A stretch of 64,000 bases of DNA from Sandaracinobacteroides hominis (GCF_016464365.1 NZ_JADCUC010000001.1:744001-808000), one strand, 5' to 3'. Positions 18,004 to 27,495 are shown, counted from the first letter of the stretch. A program made the numbers and translations. The notes: generated from the letters alone by a model not told the origin.

Positions 18004-19503
18004 TCAGCCCATTGTCGGGATGACAAACGCGTTTCCACCTTCGGCGGACCCATCCGGCCAACGCTGGGTGATGGTCTTCACCCTGGTCCAGAAACGGACG
18101 CCTTCCATGCCGTGCTGGTTGTGATCGCCAAAGGCCGACCGCTTCCAGCCGCCAAAGCTGTGATAGGCAACCGGCACAGGGATCGGTACGTTGATCCCCA
18201 CCATCCCCACGTTCACCCTTGCAGCAAATTCCCGCGCTGCATGGCCGTTGCGGGTAAACAAGGCGACCCCATTGCCATACTGGTGCTTCGTGGGCAGCTC
18301 CAGCGCCTCCTCAAAGCTCTCCGCGCGGACAATCTGCAGCACCGGGCCGAAGATTTCCTCCTTGTAGCTCTGCATCGATGGCTTCACCCGGTCAAACAGG
18401 GTCGGGCCGATAAAGAAACCCTTCTCATGCCCCTGCAACGCAAATCCTCGGCCATCCACCACCAGTTCGGCGCCCTCGTCCACACCAGTCTGGATCCAGC
18501 CTTCCACGCGCGCCTTGTGCGCAGCATTCACCACCGGCCCATAGTCGGCGTCGGGATCGGTCGAGACACCGATGCGCAGCGCCGCAATCGCCGGGATCAG
18601 CTTGTCGCGCAGCGCATTCGCCGTCTTCTCACCCACCGGCACCACCACCGGCAACGCCATGCAGCGCTCGCCGGCGCTGCCGAATGCCGCACCCGCCAGC
18701 TCCTTCACCACCTGGTCCAGATCGGCATCGGGCATCACCACGCCATGGTTCTTGGCCCCGCCCATCGCCTGCACCCGCTTTCCGGCGGCAACCCCGCGGG
18801 AATAGACATAGTGGGCGATGTCCGACGATCCGACGAAGCTGACGGCGCCGATCTCCGGATGATCCAGAATGGCGTCCACCATTTCCTTGTCGCCGTGCAC
18901 CACCTGCAGAATGCCTTCGGGCGCACCCGCCTCCAGCATCAGTTCCGCCAGCCGCACCGGCACCGAGGGATCCCGCTCGGAAGGCTTCAGAATGAAGGCG
19001 TTGCCGCAGGCGATCGCCACCCCGAACATCCACATCGGGATCATCGCCGGGAAATTGAACGGGGTGATGCCGGCGCCGATGCCCAGCGGCACCCGCATCG
19101 AATAGACGTCGATTCCCGGCCCGGCCCCCTGGGTATATTCGCCCTTCAGCAGGTGCGGCACGCCACAGGCAAACTCGATCACCTCCAGCCCCCGCTGGAT
19201 ATCGCCCTTGGCGTCGGCGATCACCTTGCCATGCTCGGACGACAGCATATGCGCCAGCTGGTCCATATTCTTCTCGACCAGCGCCTTGAACGCGAACATC
19301 ACCCGCGCGCGCCGCTGCGGGTTGGTGGCCGCCCAGGCTGGTTGCGCCGCCCGGGCCGCTGCAACGGCTGCCTCCAGCGCGGCCGCATCTCCCAGCGCCA
19401 CGCGCGCCTGCACAACGCCGGCATTGGGATCGAACACGTCGCCGAATCGTTGCGCGGCGGCAGGCGCGGCGCTGCCCGCAATCAGATGGCCGATAGTCTT
19501 CAC
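18004..19503 (-). CDS. mmsA: CoA-acylating methylmalonate-semialdehyde dehydrogenase
   Basis: Oxidises methylmalonate semialdehyde to propionyl-CoA with NAD and CoA at the end of valine degradation. From the GTG at 19503 it has 499 residues, the family length, with GGAG in the seven to eleven bases before it; the frame is open to 19590 without coding character. Motifs are ITPFNFPAMIPMWMFGVAIA, the NAD-binding SFVGSSDIAHYVYSRG and the catalytic cysteine in GSAGERCMALPVVV. The GERCMAL block separates this CoA-dependent subfamily from other aldehyde dehydrogenases. It leads the operon and is divergent from a LysR regulator. Confidence 0.95.
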   Translation of the reverse strand: MKTIGHLIAGSAAPAAAQRFGDVFDPNAGVVQARVALGDAAALEAAVAAARAAQPAWAATNPQRRARVMFAFKALVEKNMDQLAHMLSSEHGKVIADAKGDIQRGLEVIEFACGVPHLLKGEYTQGAGPGIDVYSMRVPLGIGAGITPFNFPAMIPMWMFGVAIACGNAFILKPSERDPSVPVRLAELMLEAGAPEGILQVVHGDKEMVDAILDHPEIGAVSFVGSSDIAHYVYSRGVAAGKRVQAMGGAKNHGVVMPDADLDQVVKELAGAAFGSAGERCMALPVVVPVGEKTANALRDKLIPAIAALRIGVSTDPDADYGPVVNAAHKARVEGWIQTGVDEGAELVVDGRGFALQGHEKGFFIGPTLFDRVKPSMQSYKEEIFGPVLQIVRAESFEEALELPTKHQYGNGVALFTRNGHAAREFAARVNVGMVGINVPIPVPVAYHSFGGWKRSAFGDHNQHGMEGVRFWTRVKTITQRWPDGSAEGGNAFVIPTMG

Positions 19504-19588
19504 TGCAATCTCCCTATGCTCCGGGCGCTCCCATGCGGCATGACAATCTCGCAGGCAAACGGTGAATATGCATGTATAGGCTGCGATC
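19504..19588. promoter_or_regulatory. Divergent control region mmsA / LysR regulator
   Basis: The 85 bases between the two divergent starts must hold both promoters. A near-palindrome centred on ATGCAT (TATATGCATGTATA-like, about 19565-19578) sits next to the regulator start and is AT-rich compared with its surroundings. It is a candidate LysR binding dyad. No clear -35/-10 pair could be fixed. Confidence 0.4.
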
Positions 19589-20500
19589 ATGCAGGATGAT
19601 TGGCACGACTATCAGGTTTTCCTCTCTGTGGCGCGCTCTGGCAAGCTGGCGCTTGCGGCCCGCACGCTGGGCGTAGACGCCACCACCGTCGGTCGCCGCC
19701 TGAAACGCCTCGAAACCCGGCTTGATGCCACGCTGTTCGAACAGACCCGCGAAGGTCAGGTGCTGACCGAAGCCGGCGAACAGCTTCTCACCAGCGTAGA
19801 GGCGATGGCGCGCGCTGCAGACGCGATTTCCGAAACCGGCCGCACGGCAAAGGGGCTCTCGGGCGCCATCCGCATCAGTGTTTCGGAAGGCTTCGGCAGC
19901 TGGTTTCTCGCCCGCCACCTGAAAGAATTCGCCGCGCAGCATCCGCATCTGGTGATCGATCTGGTGGCCAGCTCGGGTTTCCTCAGCCCCTCCAAGCGCG
20001 AGGCGGATATCGCCGTCGTGCTGTCGCGGCCAAAGGCCGGCCCGCTGATCTTCCGCAAACTGTCCGATTATGCGCTCCGGCTCTATGCCCATCCGGACTA
20101 TCTCGCCCGCCACGGCACCCCGCAAACCCCGCGGCATCTGGCCCACGGACACCAGCTCGTCGGCTATGTGCCGGACCTCCTCTATGCGCCCGAACTCCGA
20201 TATCTGAACGAGATCTGCCCCGATCCGGAGCTGCATCCCCAGCTGCGCTCCTCCAGCATCAACGCGCAGCATGCGCTGATCGCTTCAGGCGCGGGCATAG
20301 GTGTGCTGCCCTGCTTCATCGGCGATGCCGACGCCGCGCTGGTGCCGGTCTTCCCCGACCGCTTCATCATCCGCAACTTCTGGCTGGTGATGCACAAGGA
20401 TACCTATTCGCTGGCCCGAATCGAAGCCTGCAAGGACTGGCTGATCGCCAGCGTCACCCGGCATCACGATGTGCTGATACCGCCCGCCGCACGGCAATAG
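19589..20500 (+). CDS. LysR family transcriptional regulator
   Basis: DNA-binding regulator of 303 residues. The N-terminal winged HTH (residues about 5-63) reads YQVFLSVARSGKLALAARTL, then TTVGRRLKRLETRLDATLFE and TEAGEQLL, standard for LysR. The effector-binding half starts near residue 90 (GLSGAIRISVSEGFG). It is divergent from mmsA with an 85-bp gap, the usual arrangement for a LysR protein controlling its neighbour, so regulation of the valine operon is the likely role (inference). Its 3' end overlaps the convergent peptidase gene by 47 bases. Confidence 0.9.
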   Translation: MQDDWHDYQVFLSVARSGKLALAARTLGVDATTVGRRLKRLETRLDATLFEQTREGQVLTEAGEQLLTSVEAMARAADAISETGRTAKGLSGAIRISVSEGFGSWFLARHLKEFAAQHPHLVIDLVASSGFLSPSKREADIAVVLSRPKAGPLIFRKLSDYALRLYAHPDYLARHGTPQTPRHLAHGHQLVGYVPDLLYAPELRYLNEICPDPELHPQLRSSSINAQHALIASGAGIGVLPCFIGDADAALVPVFPDRFIIRNFWLVMHKDTYSLARIEACKDWLIASVTRHHDVLIPPAARQ

Positions 20501-21347
20501 CCATGCAATCGGCTGCCCGCGTTCCCAGCTCTGCCAGAAGCAGCGGATCGACTCGTGCCGGCGAGTCATCGGAAAGGCTCATCGCAAACAGTGCGTCGCC
20601 GTCAAATGGCGTGTGGATCGGCCGGATTGCCCGGGCCAGGCCATCATGCGCCATCATCGCCAGCCTTTTTGCTGCCGGGCGCGTGAGCGGCACGTCGGTC
20701 ACCACCGCGCCGATGCACGTGCTGCCTTCACCATAGACGCTCGACCCGCGCAGCTTGGGCATCGGTACAGGCCCGGAAACAGGCGGTTCGCCCATTTGCA
20801 CTTCGCCAAAGCAATTGACTGCGATCAGCGCCGCGACCGTCCCGCCGCCGTCCAGCTGCGCACGGGCCATCCCGATGCCCCCTGCCCTGCTGCCCGCCCG
20901 CGCACCGAATGCTGCGCCCACCAGCCCCTCGGCAGGCTTTGCCGTCACCGCAGCATAAGCCTCCCGCGCCAGCCGGGGATAAGGCGACACCGCCCCTCCA
21001 GCCTGCGCAAAGCTCTTGTCGCCGCCATTGGCGAGATCGAACAGGATGGCAGACGGCAACACCGGCACAAAGACCTCGTCGGTCACCGGCAATCCGATCC
21101 CGTCCCGCGCCAGCAGCAGCGCCGTTTCGGATGCCGCCTCCAGTCCGAATACGCTGCCCCCCGCAAGCACCAGACCGTGGACGCGCTCGACCAGCGTCGA
21201 GGGCTCCAGCGCATCCGTCTCCCGTGTGCCCGGCCCGCCGCCGCGCACATCGCAGCCCATCACCACCGGCCGATCCGGCAACAGCAGCGTCACCCCCGTC
21301 CGTGCAACAGGGCAATGGGCATGCCCGACCTTAAGGTCGGGAAGCAT
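20454..21347 (-). CDS. P1 family peptidase (DmpA/NylC-like N-terminal nucleophile hydrolase)
   Basis: Self-processing amidohydrolase or aminopeptidase of 297 residues from ATG 21347. The N-terminus LPDLKVGHAHCPVARTGVTL, GCDVRGGGPGTRETDALEP and VHGLVLAGGSVFGLEAASE are characteristic of the family. The predicted cleavage and nucleophile site is in GEGSTCIGAVVTDVPL, where the threonine (or neighbouring serine) would become the N-terminus of the small subunit. RLAMMAHDGLARAIRPIHTPFDGD follows, as in NylC and DmpA relatives. Substrate unknown: peptides or amides are both possible. The frame is open to 21473, but the ATG gives the family start. Confidence 0.85.
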   Translation of the reverse strand: MLPDLKVGHAHCPVARTGVTLLLPDRPVVMGCDVRGGGPGTRETDALEPSTLVERVHGLVLAGGSVFGLEAASETALLLARDGIGLPVTDEVFVPVLPSAILFDLANGGDKSFAQAGGAVSPYPRLAREAYAAVTAKPAEGLVGAAFGARAGSRAGGIGMARAQLDGGGTVAALIAVNCFGEVQMGEPPVSGPVPMPKLRGSSVYGEGSTCIGAVVTDVPLTRPAAKRLAMMAHDGLARAIRPIHTPFDGDALFAMSLSDDSPARVDPLLLAELGTRAADCMAIAVRRAVSAHRDAG

Positions 21348-21384
21348 CAGGCGGCTATTGTCCGACCGCGAATTCCACGCGCGG

Positions 21385-22386
21385 TCACAGGAACCCAACC
21401 GCGTCGCGAACTTCGCGCATCGTCTCACGCGCAACGGAACGCGCCGCCTCAGCACCCTCCGCCAAAGCAGCATCGATCGCCGCCGGATTCGCCAGCAGCT
21501 CGCGATAGCGATCGTTCATCGGCGCCAGCTTCTCCACCAGCAAATCGCCAAGTGCCGGCTTGAAGGCGCCAAAGCCCTGCCCGCCGAACTCGCCCAGCAC
21601 CTCGCCGATCGAGCGCCCCGACAGCGTTGCATAGATCTCGACCAGATTGCGCGCCTCCAGCCGCCCTTCCAGCCCCTTCTCGTCCGCCGGCAGTGGCTCC
21701 GGATCGGTCTTGGCGCGCTTCACCTTGTTGCGGATATCCTCGGCGCTATCGATCAGGTTGATGCGGCTCTGGTCGGAAGGGTCGGACTTCGACATCTTCG
21801 CCGTGCCGTCGCGCAGCGACTTCACCCTGAGCGCCTGCGGCGGCATGATCGGCTCGGGCAGCGGAAACAGCTCGCGCTCGAAATCATTGTTGAACTTGGT
21901 CGCGGTATCGCGCGCCAGCTCCAGATGCTGCTTCTGGTCCTCGCCCACCGGCACATGCGTCGCCTTATAGAGCAGCACATCGGCCGCCTGCAGCACCGGA
22001 TAGGTATAGAGCCCCACGGAGGCGCCTTCCCGGTCCTTGCCCGACTTTTCCTTGAACTGCGTCATCCGGTTCAGCCAGCCGATACGCGCCGTGCAGCCCA
22101 GCACCCAGGCCAGCTCCGCATGCTCCATCACCTGCGACTGGTTGAACAGCACCGATTTCGCCGGATCGATCCCGGCAGCCATCAACGCCGCCGCGATCTC
22201 CCGCGTGGAACGCCTCAGGTTCGCCGGATCCTGCTTCATCGTGATCGCGTGCATGTCGGCAATGAAGAAGAAGGCGCGGCTCCCGGCCTCCAGCGCGTCC
22301 TGCATCAGCACCCAGTTGCGGATCGCCCCCAGATAATTGCCCAGATGCAGGTTACCCGTCGGCTGGATGCCGGAAACGATCAGCAT
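21385..22386 (-). CDS. trpS: Tryptophanyl-tRNA synthetase
   Basis: Class I aminoacyl-tRNA synthetase of 333 residues charging tRNA-Trp. The HIGH-like motif is in [16 protein letters not shown], and KMSKS is intact in [16 protein letters not shown]; the block [16 protein letters not shown] is also diagnostic. The ATG at 22386 lies two bases after the murJ stop; the frame continues far upstream only as an artefact inside murJ. The murJ-trpS pair suggests one transcript. Confidence 0.96.
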   Translation of the reverse strand: MLIVSGIQPTGNLHLGNYLGAIRNWVLMQDALEAGSRAFFFIADMHAITMKQDPANLRRSTREIAAALMAAGIDPAKSVLFNQSQVMEHAELAWVLGCTARIGWLNRMTQFKEKSGKDREGASVGLYTYPVLQAADVLLYKATHVPVGEDQKQHLELARDTATKFNNDFERELFPLPEPIMPPQALRVKSLRDGTAKMSKSDPSDQSRINLIDSAEDIRNKVKRAKTDPEPLPADEKGLEGRLEARNLVEIYATLSGRSIGEVLGEFGGQGFGAFKPALGDLLVEKLAPMNDRYRELLANPAAIDAALAEGAEAARSVARETMREVRDAVGFL

Positions 22387-22388
22387 GT

Positions 22389-23954
22389 CTATCCTCTGCG
22401 AAATGAATCGATAAGCTGCCGGGGGCTCCACGCGCCCAGCAGATAGCCCGAACCGGCATAGACCAGCCCGCCGCTGCCGACCAGCAGCACCATGCCGACG
22501 GCCCGGTTCACCAGCGACCCTTCCGCCATCGGCAGCACGAACGGGTTCAACAGCACCAGCACAACTGCCATCAGCAGTGCCGCCAGCAGCATGCGCGGCA
22601 CCGTTTTCCACAAGCCGCTGTCCGGATGCCAATTGCCGCGCCGGATCAGCACCCAAGCCAGGATCGCCACATTCAGCCAGGCCGAGATCGAGGTCGCCAC
22701 CGCGATCCCCACATGGTCGAGCATCCGGGAAAGCAGCACGTTGCCGATCAGGTTCGCGCCAATCGCCACCAGCGCAATCATCATCGGCGATTTGGTATCG
22801 CCACGCGCATGGAAGCCCGGCGTCAGCACCTTCACCAGCATATAGGCGACGAGCCCCGTGGAAAACGCCCGCAGCGCCGCCGCACAGGCAATCCGATCTG
22901 CCTGCGAAAACTCGCCATGCTGGAACAACGCGGCCACGATCGCATCGGCCGACGCAATCAGCGCCACCGAAGCCGGCAGCCCGAACAGCAGCACGAACTC
23001 GATGCCGCGGTTCTGCTGGTGAATGGCAGCCTCGCTGTTGCCTGCACCGATCAGCCGCCCCATCGTCGGCAGCAGGGCGATGCCCATGCCCACGCCGATC
23101 ATCCCCAGCGCCAGCTGGTTCAGCCGGTCCGCATAATAGAGATAGGAAACCGACCCCTGTGGCAGGTTGCGGGCAGCGATCATCGTGGAAACCAGCAGGT
23201 TGATCTGCGTGGCGCCTGCGCCAATCGCCGCCGGCCCGATCCGCCGCAGCAGCGTGCGAACTTCCGGCGTCAAGTGCGGCATCGTCAGGCGCGGCAACAC
23301 GCCCACGCGCCAGCAATCCCAGCACAGCCACAGGAACTGGGCAATGCCGGCAATCGCAATCGCCACCGCCTGCGTCGTCGCCGTTGCAACCGGGTCCTCA
23401 CCGCGGAAAAAGACAAAGCCGATGATGAAAGTAAGGTTCAGCAGCACCGGCGCCGCCGCATACACCCAGAAGCGCCCCAAAGCGTTCAGCAGCCCGCCCA
23501 GCAGCGACGCCAGAGAAATCAGCATCAGATAGGGAAAGGCCAGCCGTGTCAGCTGGACCGTGAGTTCCAGCTTCTCCACCGAACGGTCCTCAAACCCCCC
23601 GGTCATCGCCCACACGATAGGCGTCGCTGCCACCAGGATGACGATTGTGAACACCAGCAACACCGGAAACAGCACCGCCAGCGCCTGCTCCGTCAGCCGA
23701 ACGGCGCGCACCACGCCTTCCCGCTCATTCTCCTTGCCCAGCTGCTGCGAAACCAACGGCACGAAGGCCGCGGAAAACGCCCCCTCGGCGAAGAGCGAGC
23801 GGAACAGGTTGGGCAGGCGAAACGCCACCAGGAAGGCATCGGCGGCGAATCCCGCGCCCAGATAGCGGGCCATCAGGATTTCGCGAACCATGCCGACCAT
23901 GCGCGAAAGCAGGGTCATCGCCCCGACCGTGGTGGCAGACCGAATCAACGACAC
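22389..23954 (-). CDS. murJ: Lipid II flippase MurJ
   Basis: Inner-membrane protein of 521 residues in the MOP superfamily that flips the peptidoglycan precursor lipid II. The N-terminus [20 protein letters not shown] followed by [19 protein letters not shown] is the family hallmark, as are [20 protein letters not shown] and about fourteen hydrophobic segments. The C-terminus is short and basic. Upstream lies secB on the same strand; trpS follows directly. Confidence 0.95.
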   Translation of the reverse strand: MSLIRSATTVGAMTLLSRMVGMVREILMARYLGAGFAADAFLVAFRLPNLFRSLFAEGAFSAAFVPLVSQQLGKENEREGVVRAVRLTEQALAVLFPVLLVFTIVILVAATPIVWAMTGGFEDRSVEKLELTVQLTRLAFPYLMLISLASLLGGLLNALGRFWVYAAAPVLLNLTFIIGFVFFRGEDPVATATTQAVAIAIAGIAQFLWLCWDCWRVGVLPRLTMPHLTPEVRTLLRRIGPAAIGAGATQINLLVSTMIAARNLPQGSVSYLYYADRLNQLALGMIGVGMGIALLPTMGRLIGAGNSEAAIHQQNRGIEFVLLFGLPASVALIASADAIVAALFQHGEFSQADRIACAAALRAFSTGLVAYMLVKVLTPGFHARGDTKSPMMIALVAIGANLIGNVLLSRMLDHVGIAVATSISAWLNVAILAWVLIRRGNWHPDSGLWKTVPRMLLAALLMAVVLVLLNPFVLPMAEGSLVNRAVGMVLLVGSGGLVYAGSGYLLGAWSPRQLIDSFRRG

Positions 23955-23979
23955 GGGGCGGTGCTTTCAGCGGATGCTG

Positions 23980-24483
23980 TCAGGCGTTCCCAAGCGTCTC
24001 GGAGCCCAGCGCGCCGCGCTGCTCCAGCTGCTGCAGGTACAGGCTGCCGAAATCGATCGGCTCCAGCATCAGCGGCGGGAAGCCGCCGTCGCGCACGGTG
24101 TCGGCGATGACACGGCGGGCGAACGGGAACAGGATGCGCGGCGCTTCCACGATCAGGAACGGCTCGATGGCCTCCTGCGGGGCGCCCGTCAGGCGGAAAA
24201 GGCCGGCGTAGAGAAGCTCCACCTGGAAGGCGAGCGTGCCTTCGGGCGTGCGGGCGTTGGCGTCGATCTTCAGCTCGACCTCAAACATGTCCTGCCCGCC
24301 GGAACGCGCGTTCACGTTCACATTGATCTCGATCTTCGGCTGCCCCTGCATCTGCAGCGAGGCCGGCGCATTGGGGTTCTCGAAGGAGAGATCCTTGACA
24401 TACTGCGCAAGGATACCGGCCTGCGGAGCAAGATCTGCACCATTTGCAAGGGCTTCGGCGGCTTCCGGGGTAAGTTCGGTCAT
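23980..24483 (-). CDS. secB: Protein-export chaperone SecB
   Basis: Cytoplasmic tetrameric chaperone of 167 residues that keeps preproteins unfolded and hands them to SecA. Typical SecB blocks are AQYVKDLSFENPNAP, EINVNVNARSGGQDMFEVEL and LLYAGLFRLTGAP, with the C-terminal PPLMLEPIDFGSLYLQQL. The ATG at 24483 gives the normal length. The upstream extension to 24612 runs through a tandem repeat and is rejected. It is divergent from timA, an arrangement often seen in alphaproteobacteria. Confidence 0.95.
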   Translation of the reverse strand: MTELTPEAAEALANGADLAPQAGILAQYVKDLSFENPNAPASLQMQGQPKIEINVNVNARSGGQDMFEVELKIDANARTPEGTLAFQVELLYAGLFRLTGAPQEAIEPFLIVEAPRILFPFARRVIADTVRDGGFPPLMLEPIDFGSLYLQQLEQRGALGSETLGNA

Positions 24484-24847
24484 TTTCAGGCTCTCGCTGC
24501 TGGCCCGCTCGATCTGGCGGGCTCCAGGTTTTCGCGAGCGCGGCGCTAGCAGTGCCAGCGGCCCGCCGCAAGCAGCGCTCCGCGACAAGCTTCCAATGGC
24601 GCTCCGCGACAAGCTTCCAATGGCGCTCCGCGACAGCCGGCCCCATCGCAGCGCCGGGTCAGAGGTCTAAACTCCCGATCGGAGATGGACTTGCGGCGCA
24701 AACAAGCGCACCTATTTCACATTGTATAGTTGCATCTTGCCCCCATGCGACCGTAAACCACTATCGGGGGCATGGGTTGCAGGGTTGTATTGGGTCTGGA
24801 TTTTCCGCCCTTCCGGCGCCGATGAAGCAGGTGATAAGGCAGTAGTG
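24484..24847. promoter_or_regulatory. Divergent intergenic region secB / timA with tandem repeat
   Basis: This 364-base gap holds no gene I can support. It must carry the secB and timA promoters. It contains a 24-base direct repeat (separate entry) and a weak inverted repeat TGCCCCC / GGGGGCA at 24738-24744 and 24766-24772 with a 21-base loop. A TATAGT box at 24725-24730 lacks a matching -35 at normal spacing, so I do not call a promoter. Confidence 0.5.
24577..24634. repeat. 24-bp tandem direct repeat, 2.4 copies
   Basis: The unit starting GCTCCGCGACAAGCTTCCAA occurs at 24577-24600 and again, identical, at 24601-24624, followed by its first ten bases at 24625-24634. It lies about 95 bases upstream of the secB start. 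The identity of the copies points to recent slippage or a repeated binding site. Confidence 0.9.
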
Positions 24848-25516
24848 ATGCAAAGCGGTTGGATCGAGATCCTTTTTCTGGCGATGCTGGCAGGCTTCAT
24901 CGGCCTGCGGCTCTACCATGTTCTCGGTCGCCGTACCGGTCATGAAAAGCCGGTAGCCGATCCCTTCCGTCCGGCGGGTGCCGATCAGGTGCGCCCCGCA
25001 GGCCGGATCCGGTCCGAGCCCGAGACGCCGATTGCCATCGATCTCCCGGCAGACGTAGCCGCCGACGTGCGCCCGGGCCTCGAACAGCTCAGCCGCGTAG
25101 ACCGCAGCTTTTCGCCGGAACGCTTCCTCGCAGGCGCCCAGGGTGCCTATGCCATGGTGCTCGAACATTTCTGGAAGGGCGACGCCGACGGTCTGAACGA
25201 CCTCGTCTCCGACGAAATGCAGGATAATTTCAAGGCTGCCATCGATGCCCGCAAGGCGGCAGGGGAGCGCGTCGAGAACCGCCTTCTGCAGGTGGATCGC
25301 GCGCAGATCGTCGGCGCCCACATGACTGGCACCATGGCCGAGATCACCGTCCGTTTCGACGCGGAAATCGTCAGCGTCACCCGCGATGCCGAAGGCCGCG
25401 TCATTGCCGGCGATCCAAGCCAGTCGGTCGAAACGCACGATATCTGGACCTTCAGCCGGCACACTGCCTCCAGCGATCCGGCCTGGCTGCTCGTCGCCAC
25501 CGACGAAGAGGCGTGA
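24848..25516 (+). CDS. Tim44-like inner-membrane protein TimA
   Basis: Membrane-anchored Tim44/TimA domain protein of 222 residues. One N-terminal transmembrane segment (IEILFLAMLAGFIGLRLYHV, residues about 5-27) precedes a polar linker and a Tim44 domain starting near SPERFLAGAQGAYAMVLEHF, with EMQDNFKAAIDARKAAGERV inside. Tim44 relatives in mitochondria recruit Hsp70 to the import channel. The bacterial role is less clear but is linked to membrane-protein quality or export, consistent with the divergent secB. I use ATG 24848; GTG 24845 is an alternative. The longer frame from 24722 reads through AT-rich upstream DNA. The stop overlaps the mltA start (GTGA). Confidence 0.85.
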   Translation: MQSGWIEILFLAMLAGFIGLRLYHVLGRRTGHEKPVADPFRPAGADQVRPAGRIRSEPETPIAIDLPADVAADVRPGLEQLSRVDRSFSPERFLAGAQGAYAMVLEHFWKGDADGLNDLVSDEMQDNFKAAIDARKAAGERVENRLLQVDRAQIVGAHMTGTMAEITVRFDAEIVSVTRDAEGRVIAGDPSQSVETHDIWTFSRHTASSDPAWLLVATDEEA

Positions 25517-26658
25517 TCGCGAAACCGGTGCGGTTGGCGGCATTCGCTGCCGCCGCGGCGCTTGCCGCCTGCGCCGCGCCCCAGCTTCCGGCCCCTGCCC
25601 CGACAACGCCACCGCCTGCAGTTGCACCTGCAACGCCAGCCCCGATTGTCGCCAGGGTCGCGCCTGCCATTCCGGCATTTGTTGCCACTGCCGAAGCACG
25701 CGAAGCCTTCCGCCGCGCCTGCCCCCGGCTGCTGAAGCGGGCGGACGCCTCCGGCCTGACCCGCGCCGAAGACTGGCAAGCCGCCTGCGCAGACGCCGAC
25801 AGCAACCCCGCCACCTTCTTCGCCCGCCACTTCACTCCGGTTCGCCTAGGCGACGGCAAGGGCCTCGCAACCGGCTATTTCGAGCCCGAGATCAAGGCCT
25901 ATCCAACGGCCATGCCAGGCGCCGCACCAATCCTCGCCCGCCCGCCGGAACTGGTGGACCTGAACCTGAAGGACTGGGGCATCGAAGGCGGCACCATCCG
26001 CGGCCTCGCCGGCAAAGGCCGGGTCACCCGCGCACCCGACCGCGCCGCAATCGAAAACGGCTTCTTCGCCAATCGCGGCCTCGAACTCGCCTGGGCGGCA
26101 GATCCGGTCGACCTCTTCTTCCTGCACATCCAGGGCTCCGGCCGCCTTGCCATGCCAGACGGCAGCAGCTTCCGCGTCGGCTATGACGGCCAGAACGGCC
26201 ACAGCTATGTCGCCATCGGCAAGCTGCTCCGGGATCGCGGCATCCTGCAAAAGGCCGGCATGGCCGAGATAAAGGCCTGGCTGCGAGCCAATCCGGCCGA
26301 GGGTGTCGCGCTGATGCGGGAAAACCCCAGCTACATCTTCCTGCGCAAGCTGCCGGCCGACATCGATGGCCCGATTGGCGCCCTGGGCGTGCCGCTGCTG
26401 ACAGAAGCGAACGCCGCGGCAGACGCCTCTGTCTTGCCGCTGGGCACCCCCGTATGGCTGGAAACGACGCTGGAGGGCCAGCCCTACAGCCGCCTCGTCG
26501 TCGCCTCCGACACCGGCGGCGCGATCAAGGGCGCCAACCGCTTCGATATCTTCTTCGGCGCTGGCGAAGCAGCCGGGCGCAAGGCAGGCGGCCTCGCCTC
26601 CCCGCTCAACGCCACCCTCCTCCTCCCCAACGCAGCGGCGCAGCGCCTGCCGCAATGA
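25513..26658 (+). CDS. mltA: Membrane-bound lytic murein transglycosylase A
   Basis: Cleaves peptidoglycan glycan strands to 1,6-anhydromuropeptides. The protein has 381 residues with a lipoprotein-like signal sequence (LAAFAAAAALAACAAP, lipobox LAAC) and a proline/alanine-rich linker to about residue 55. MltA domain landmarks are ATGYFEPEIKAYPT, FFLHIQGSGRLAMPDG and the C-terminal 3D-type catalytic block VASDTGGAIKGANRFDIFFG with its essential aspartates. The GTG start overlaps the timA stop, and the stop overlaps the smr start (ATGA), so the three genes form one operon. Confidence 0.93.
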   Translation: MIAKPVRLAAFAAAAALAACAAPQLPAPAPTTPPPAVAPATPAPIVARVAPAIPAFVATAEAREAFRRACPRLLKRADASGLTRAEDWQAACADADSNPATFFARHFTPVRLGDGKGLATGYFEPEIKAYPTAMPGAAPILARPPELVDLNLKDWGIEGGTIRGLAGKGRVTRAPDRAAIENGFFANRGLELAWAADPVDLFFLHIQGSGRLAMPDGSSFRVGYDGQNGHSYVAIGKLLRDRGILQKAGMAEIKAWLRANPAEGVALMRENPSYIFLRKLPADIDGPIGALGVPLLTEANAAADASVLPLGTPVWLETTLEGQPYSRLVVASDTGGAIKGANRFDIFFGAGEAAGRKAGGLASPLNATLLLPNAAAQRLPQ

Positions 26659-27221
26659 CCCGCCGTCTCGACGCCGACGAGCAGGCGCTCTGGAACCGGG
26701 TCATCGCCACCGTCACCCCGCTCGAGCCGCAGAAGGCCGCGGCAGAGGTCGAACCCACGCCCCTGCCGGCAACCCGGCCGCCCCTGCGCAAGGAAGCAGG
26801 GCCTCGCCGGCTGAAACCGCAGGCAGTGCCGCCAAAGCCCGCACCGACAACGCCCACCGAATCCCTGGACGCCAGCTGGGATCGCCGCCTCGCCTCCGGC
26901 CGCCTCGAACCGGAAATGACCATAGATCTCCACGGCCTCAGCCGCGACATGGCCCGCCACCTCCTCTATCGCCGCGTGCACGACGCAGAAGCGCGCGGGA
27001 TTCGCACGATTCTGGTGATAACCGGCAAGGGCCACATGCCCGGCCCCTCGCCGGCGGATCTGATGGAGGGGCGCCCCGCGCGCGGCGCCATCCGTGCCGA
27101 TTTCCCCCGCTGGCTGGGCGAAGACGCGCTCTCTGGCCGCATCGCAGCCGTCCGCCGCGCGCACCCCAAACACGGCGGCGCGGGCGCCGCCTATCTTATC
27201 CTCAAAAGGAAGCGCGGCTAA
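26655..27221 (+). CDS. Smr/MutS2-family endonuclease-domain protein
   Basis: Protein of 188 residues with a variable proline-rich N-terminus and a C-terminal Smr domain from about residue 92. The domain shows TIDLHGLSRDMARHLLYR, the nucleotide-binding-like ILVITGKGHMPG and the ending HPKHGGAGAAYLILKRKRG. Stand-alone Smr proteins are proposed DNA or RNA nucleases. The start overlaps the mltA stop. The last 16 codons including the stop are duplicated just downstream in the same frame (see the repeat entry), an unusual feature. Confidence 0.88.
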   Translation: MTRRLDADEQALWNRVIATVTPLEPQKAAAEVEPTPLPATRPPLRKEAGPRRLKPQAVPPKPAPTTPTESLDASWDRRLASGRLEPEMTIDLHGLSRDMARHLLYRRVHDAEARGIRTILVITGKGHMPGPSPADLMEGRPARGAIRADFPRWLGEDALSGRIAAVRRAHPKHGGAGAAYLILKRKRG

Positions 27222-27495
27222 GCCGCACAGGGCGGCGCCGGCGCTGCATACCTCATCCTCAAAAGGCGCAGGGGCTAAGCTCCGCCACCCGCTTGGCAAG
27301 CCGGAAACCCCATGCTAGGGCGCCCACCCAATAGGAATTTAGTGGGCGGCGGGGCAGCATCAGCATCCCGGCCCGCTTCCTGTTTCCGGCATCACGCCCT
27401 GCCCTCAGGTGCGGCACCGATGCTCTGGGGTGCAATCCCGCCTGCAACGGCTCCTTAAGCCCTGCTCCGGCGGACAAAAGACAAGGACGCCGTTG
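27222..27495 (+). promoter_or_regulatory. Leader region upstream of the ATP synthase operon
   Basis: This 274-base stretch holds the duplicated smr tail (27231-27278) and must carry the atp operon promoter, since no other gene precedes atpH. I see AAGGA at 27483-27487 as the atpH ribosome binding site but no convincing -35/-10 pair. An inverted-repeat-like segment GCGCCCACCCAATAGG / TAGTGGGCGGC at about 27320-27350 may form a hairpin. Confidence 0.4.
27231..27278 (+). repeat. In-frame duplicate of the smr 3' end
   Basis: These 48 bases read GGAGAAYLILKRRRG and stop, in the same frame as smr, whose own end is GGAGAAYLILKRKRG and stop (27174-27221). The two copies lie 57 bases (19 codons) apart, with three codons between. 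They differ mostly at synonymous positions (for example GCC TAT CTT versus GCA TAC CTC), so the second copy appears to have evolved under protein-level constraint. Confidence 0.85.

Noticed and set aside
24484-24612. N-terminal extension of SecB by 43 residues
   Set aside because: It is encoded by the tandem repeat region, gives a repeated SRSAIGSL-like peptide, and relatives start at the ATG at 24483.
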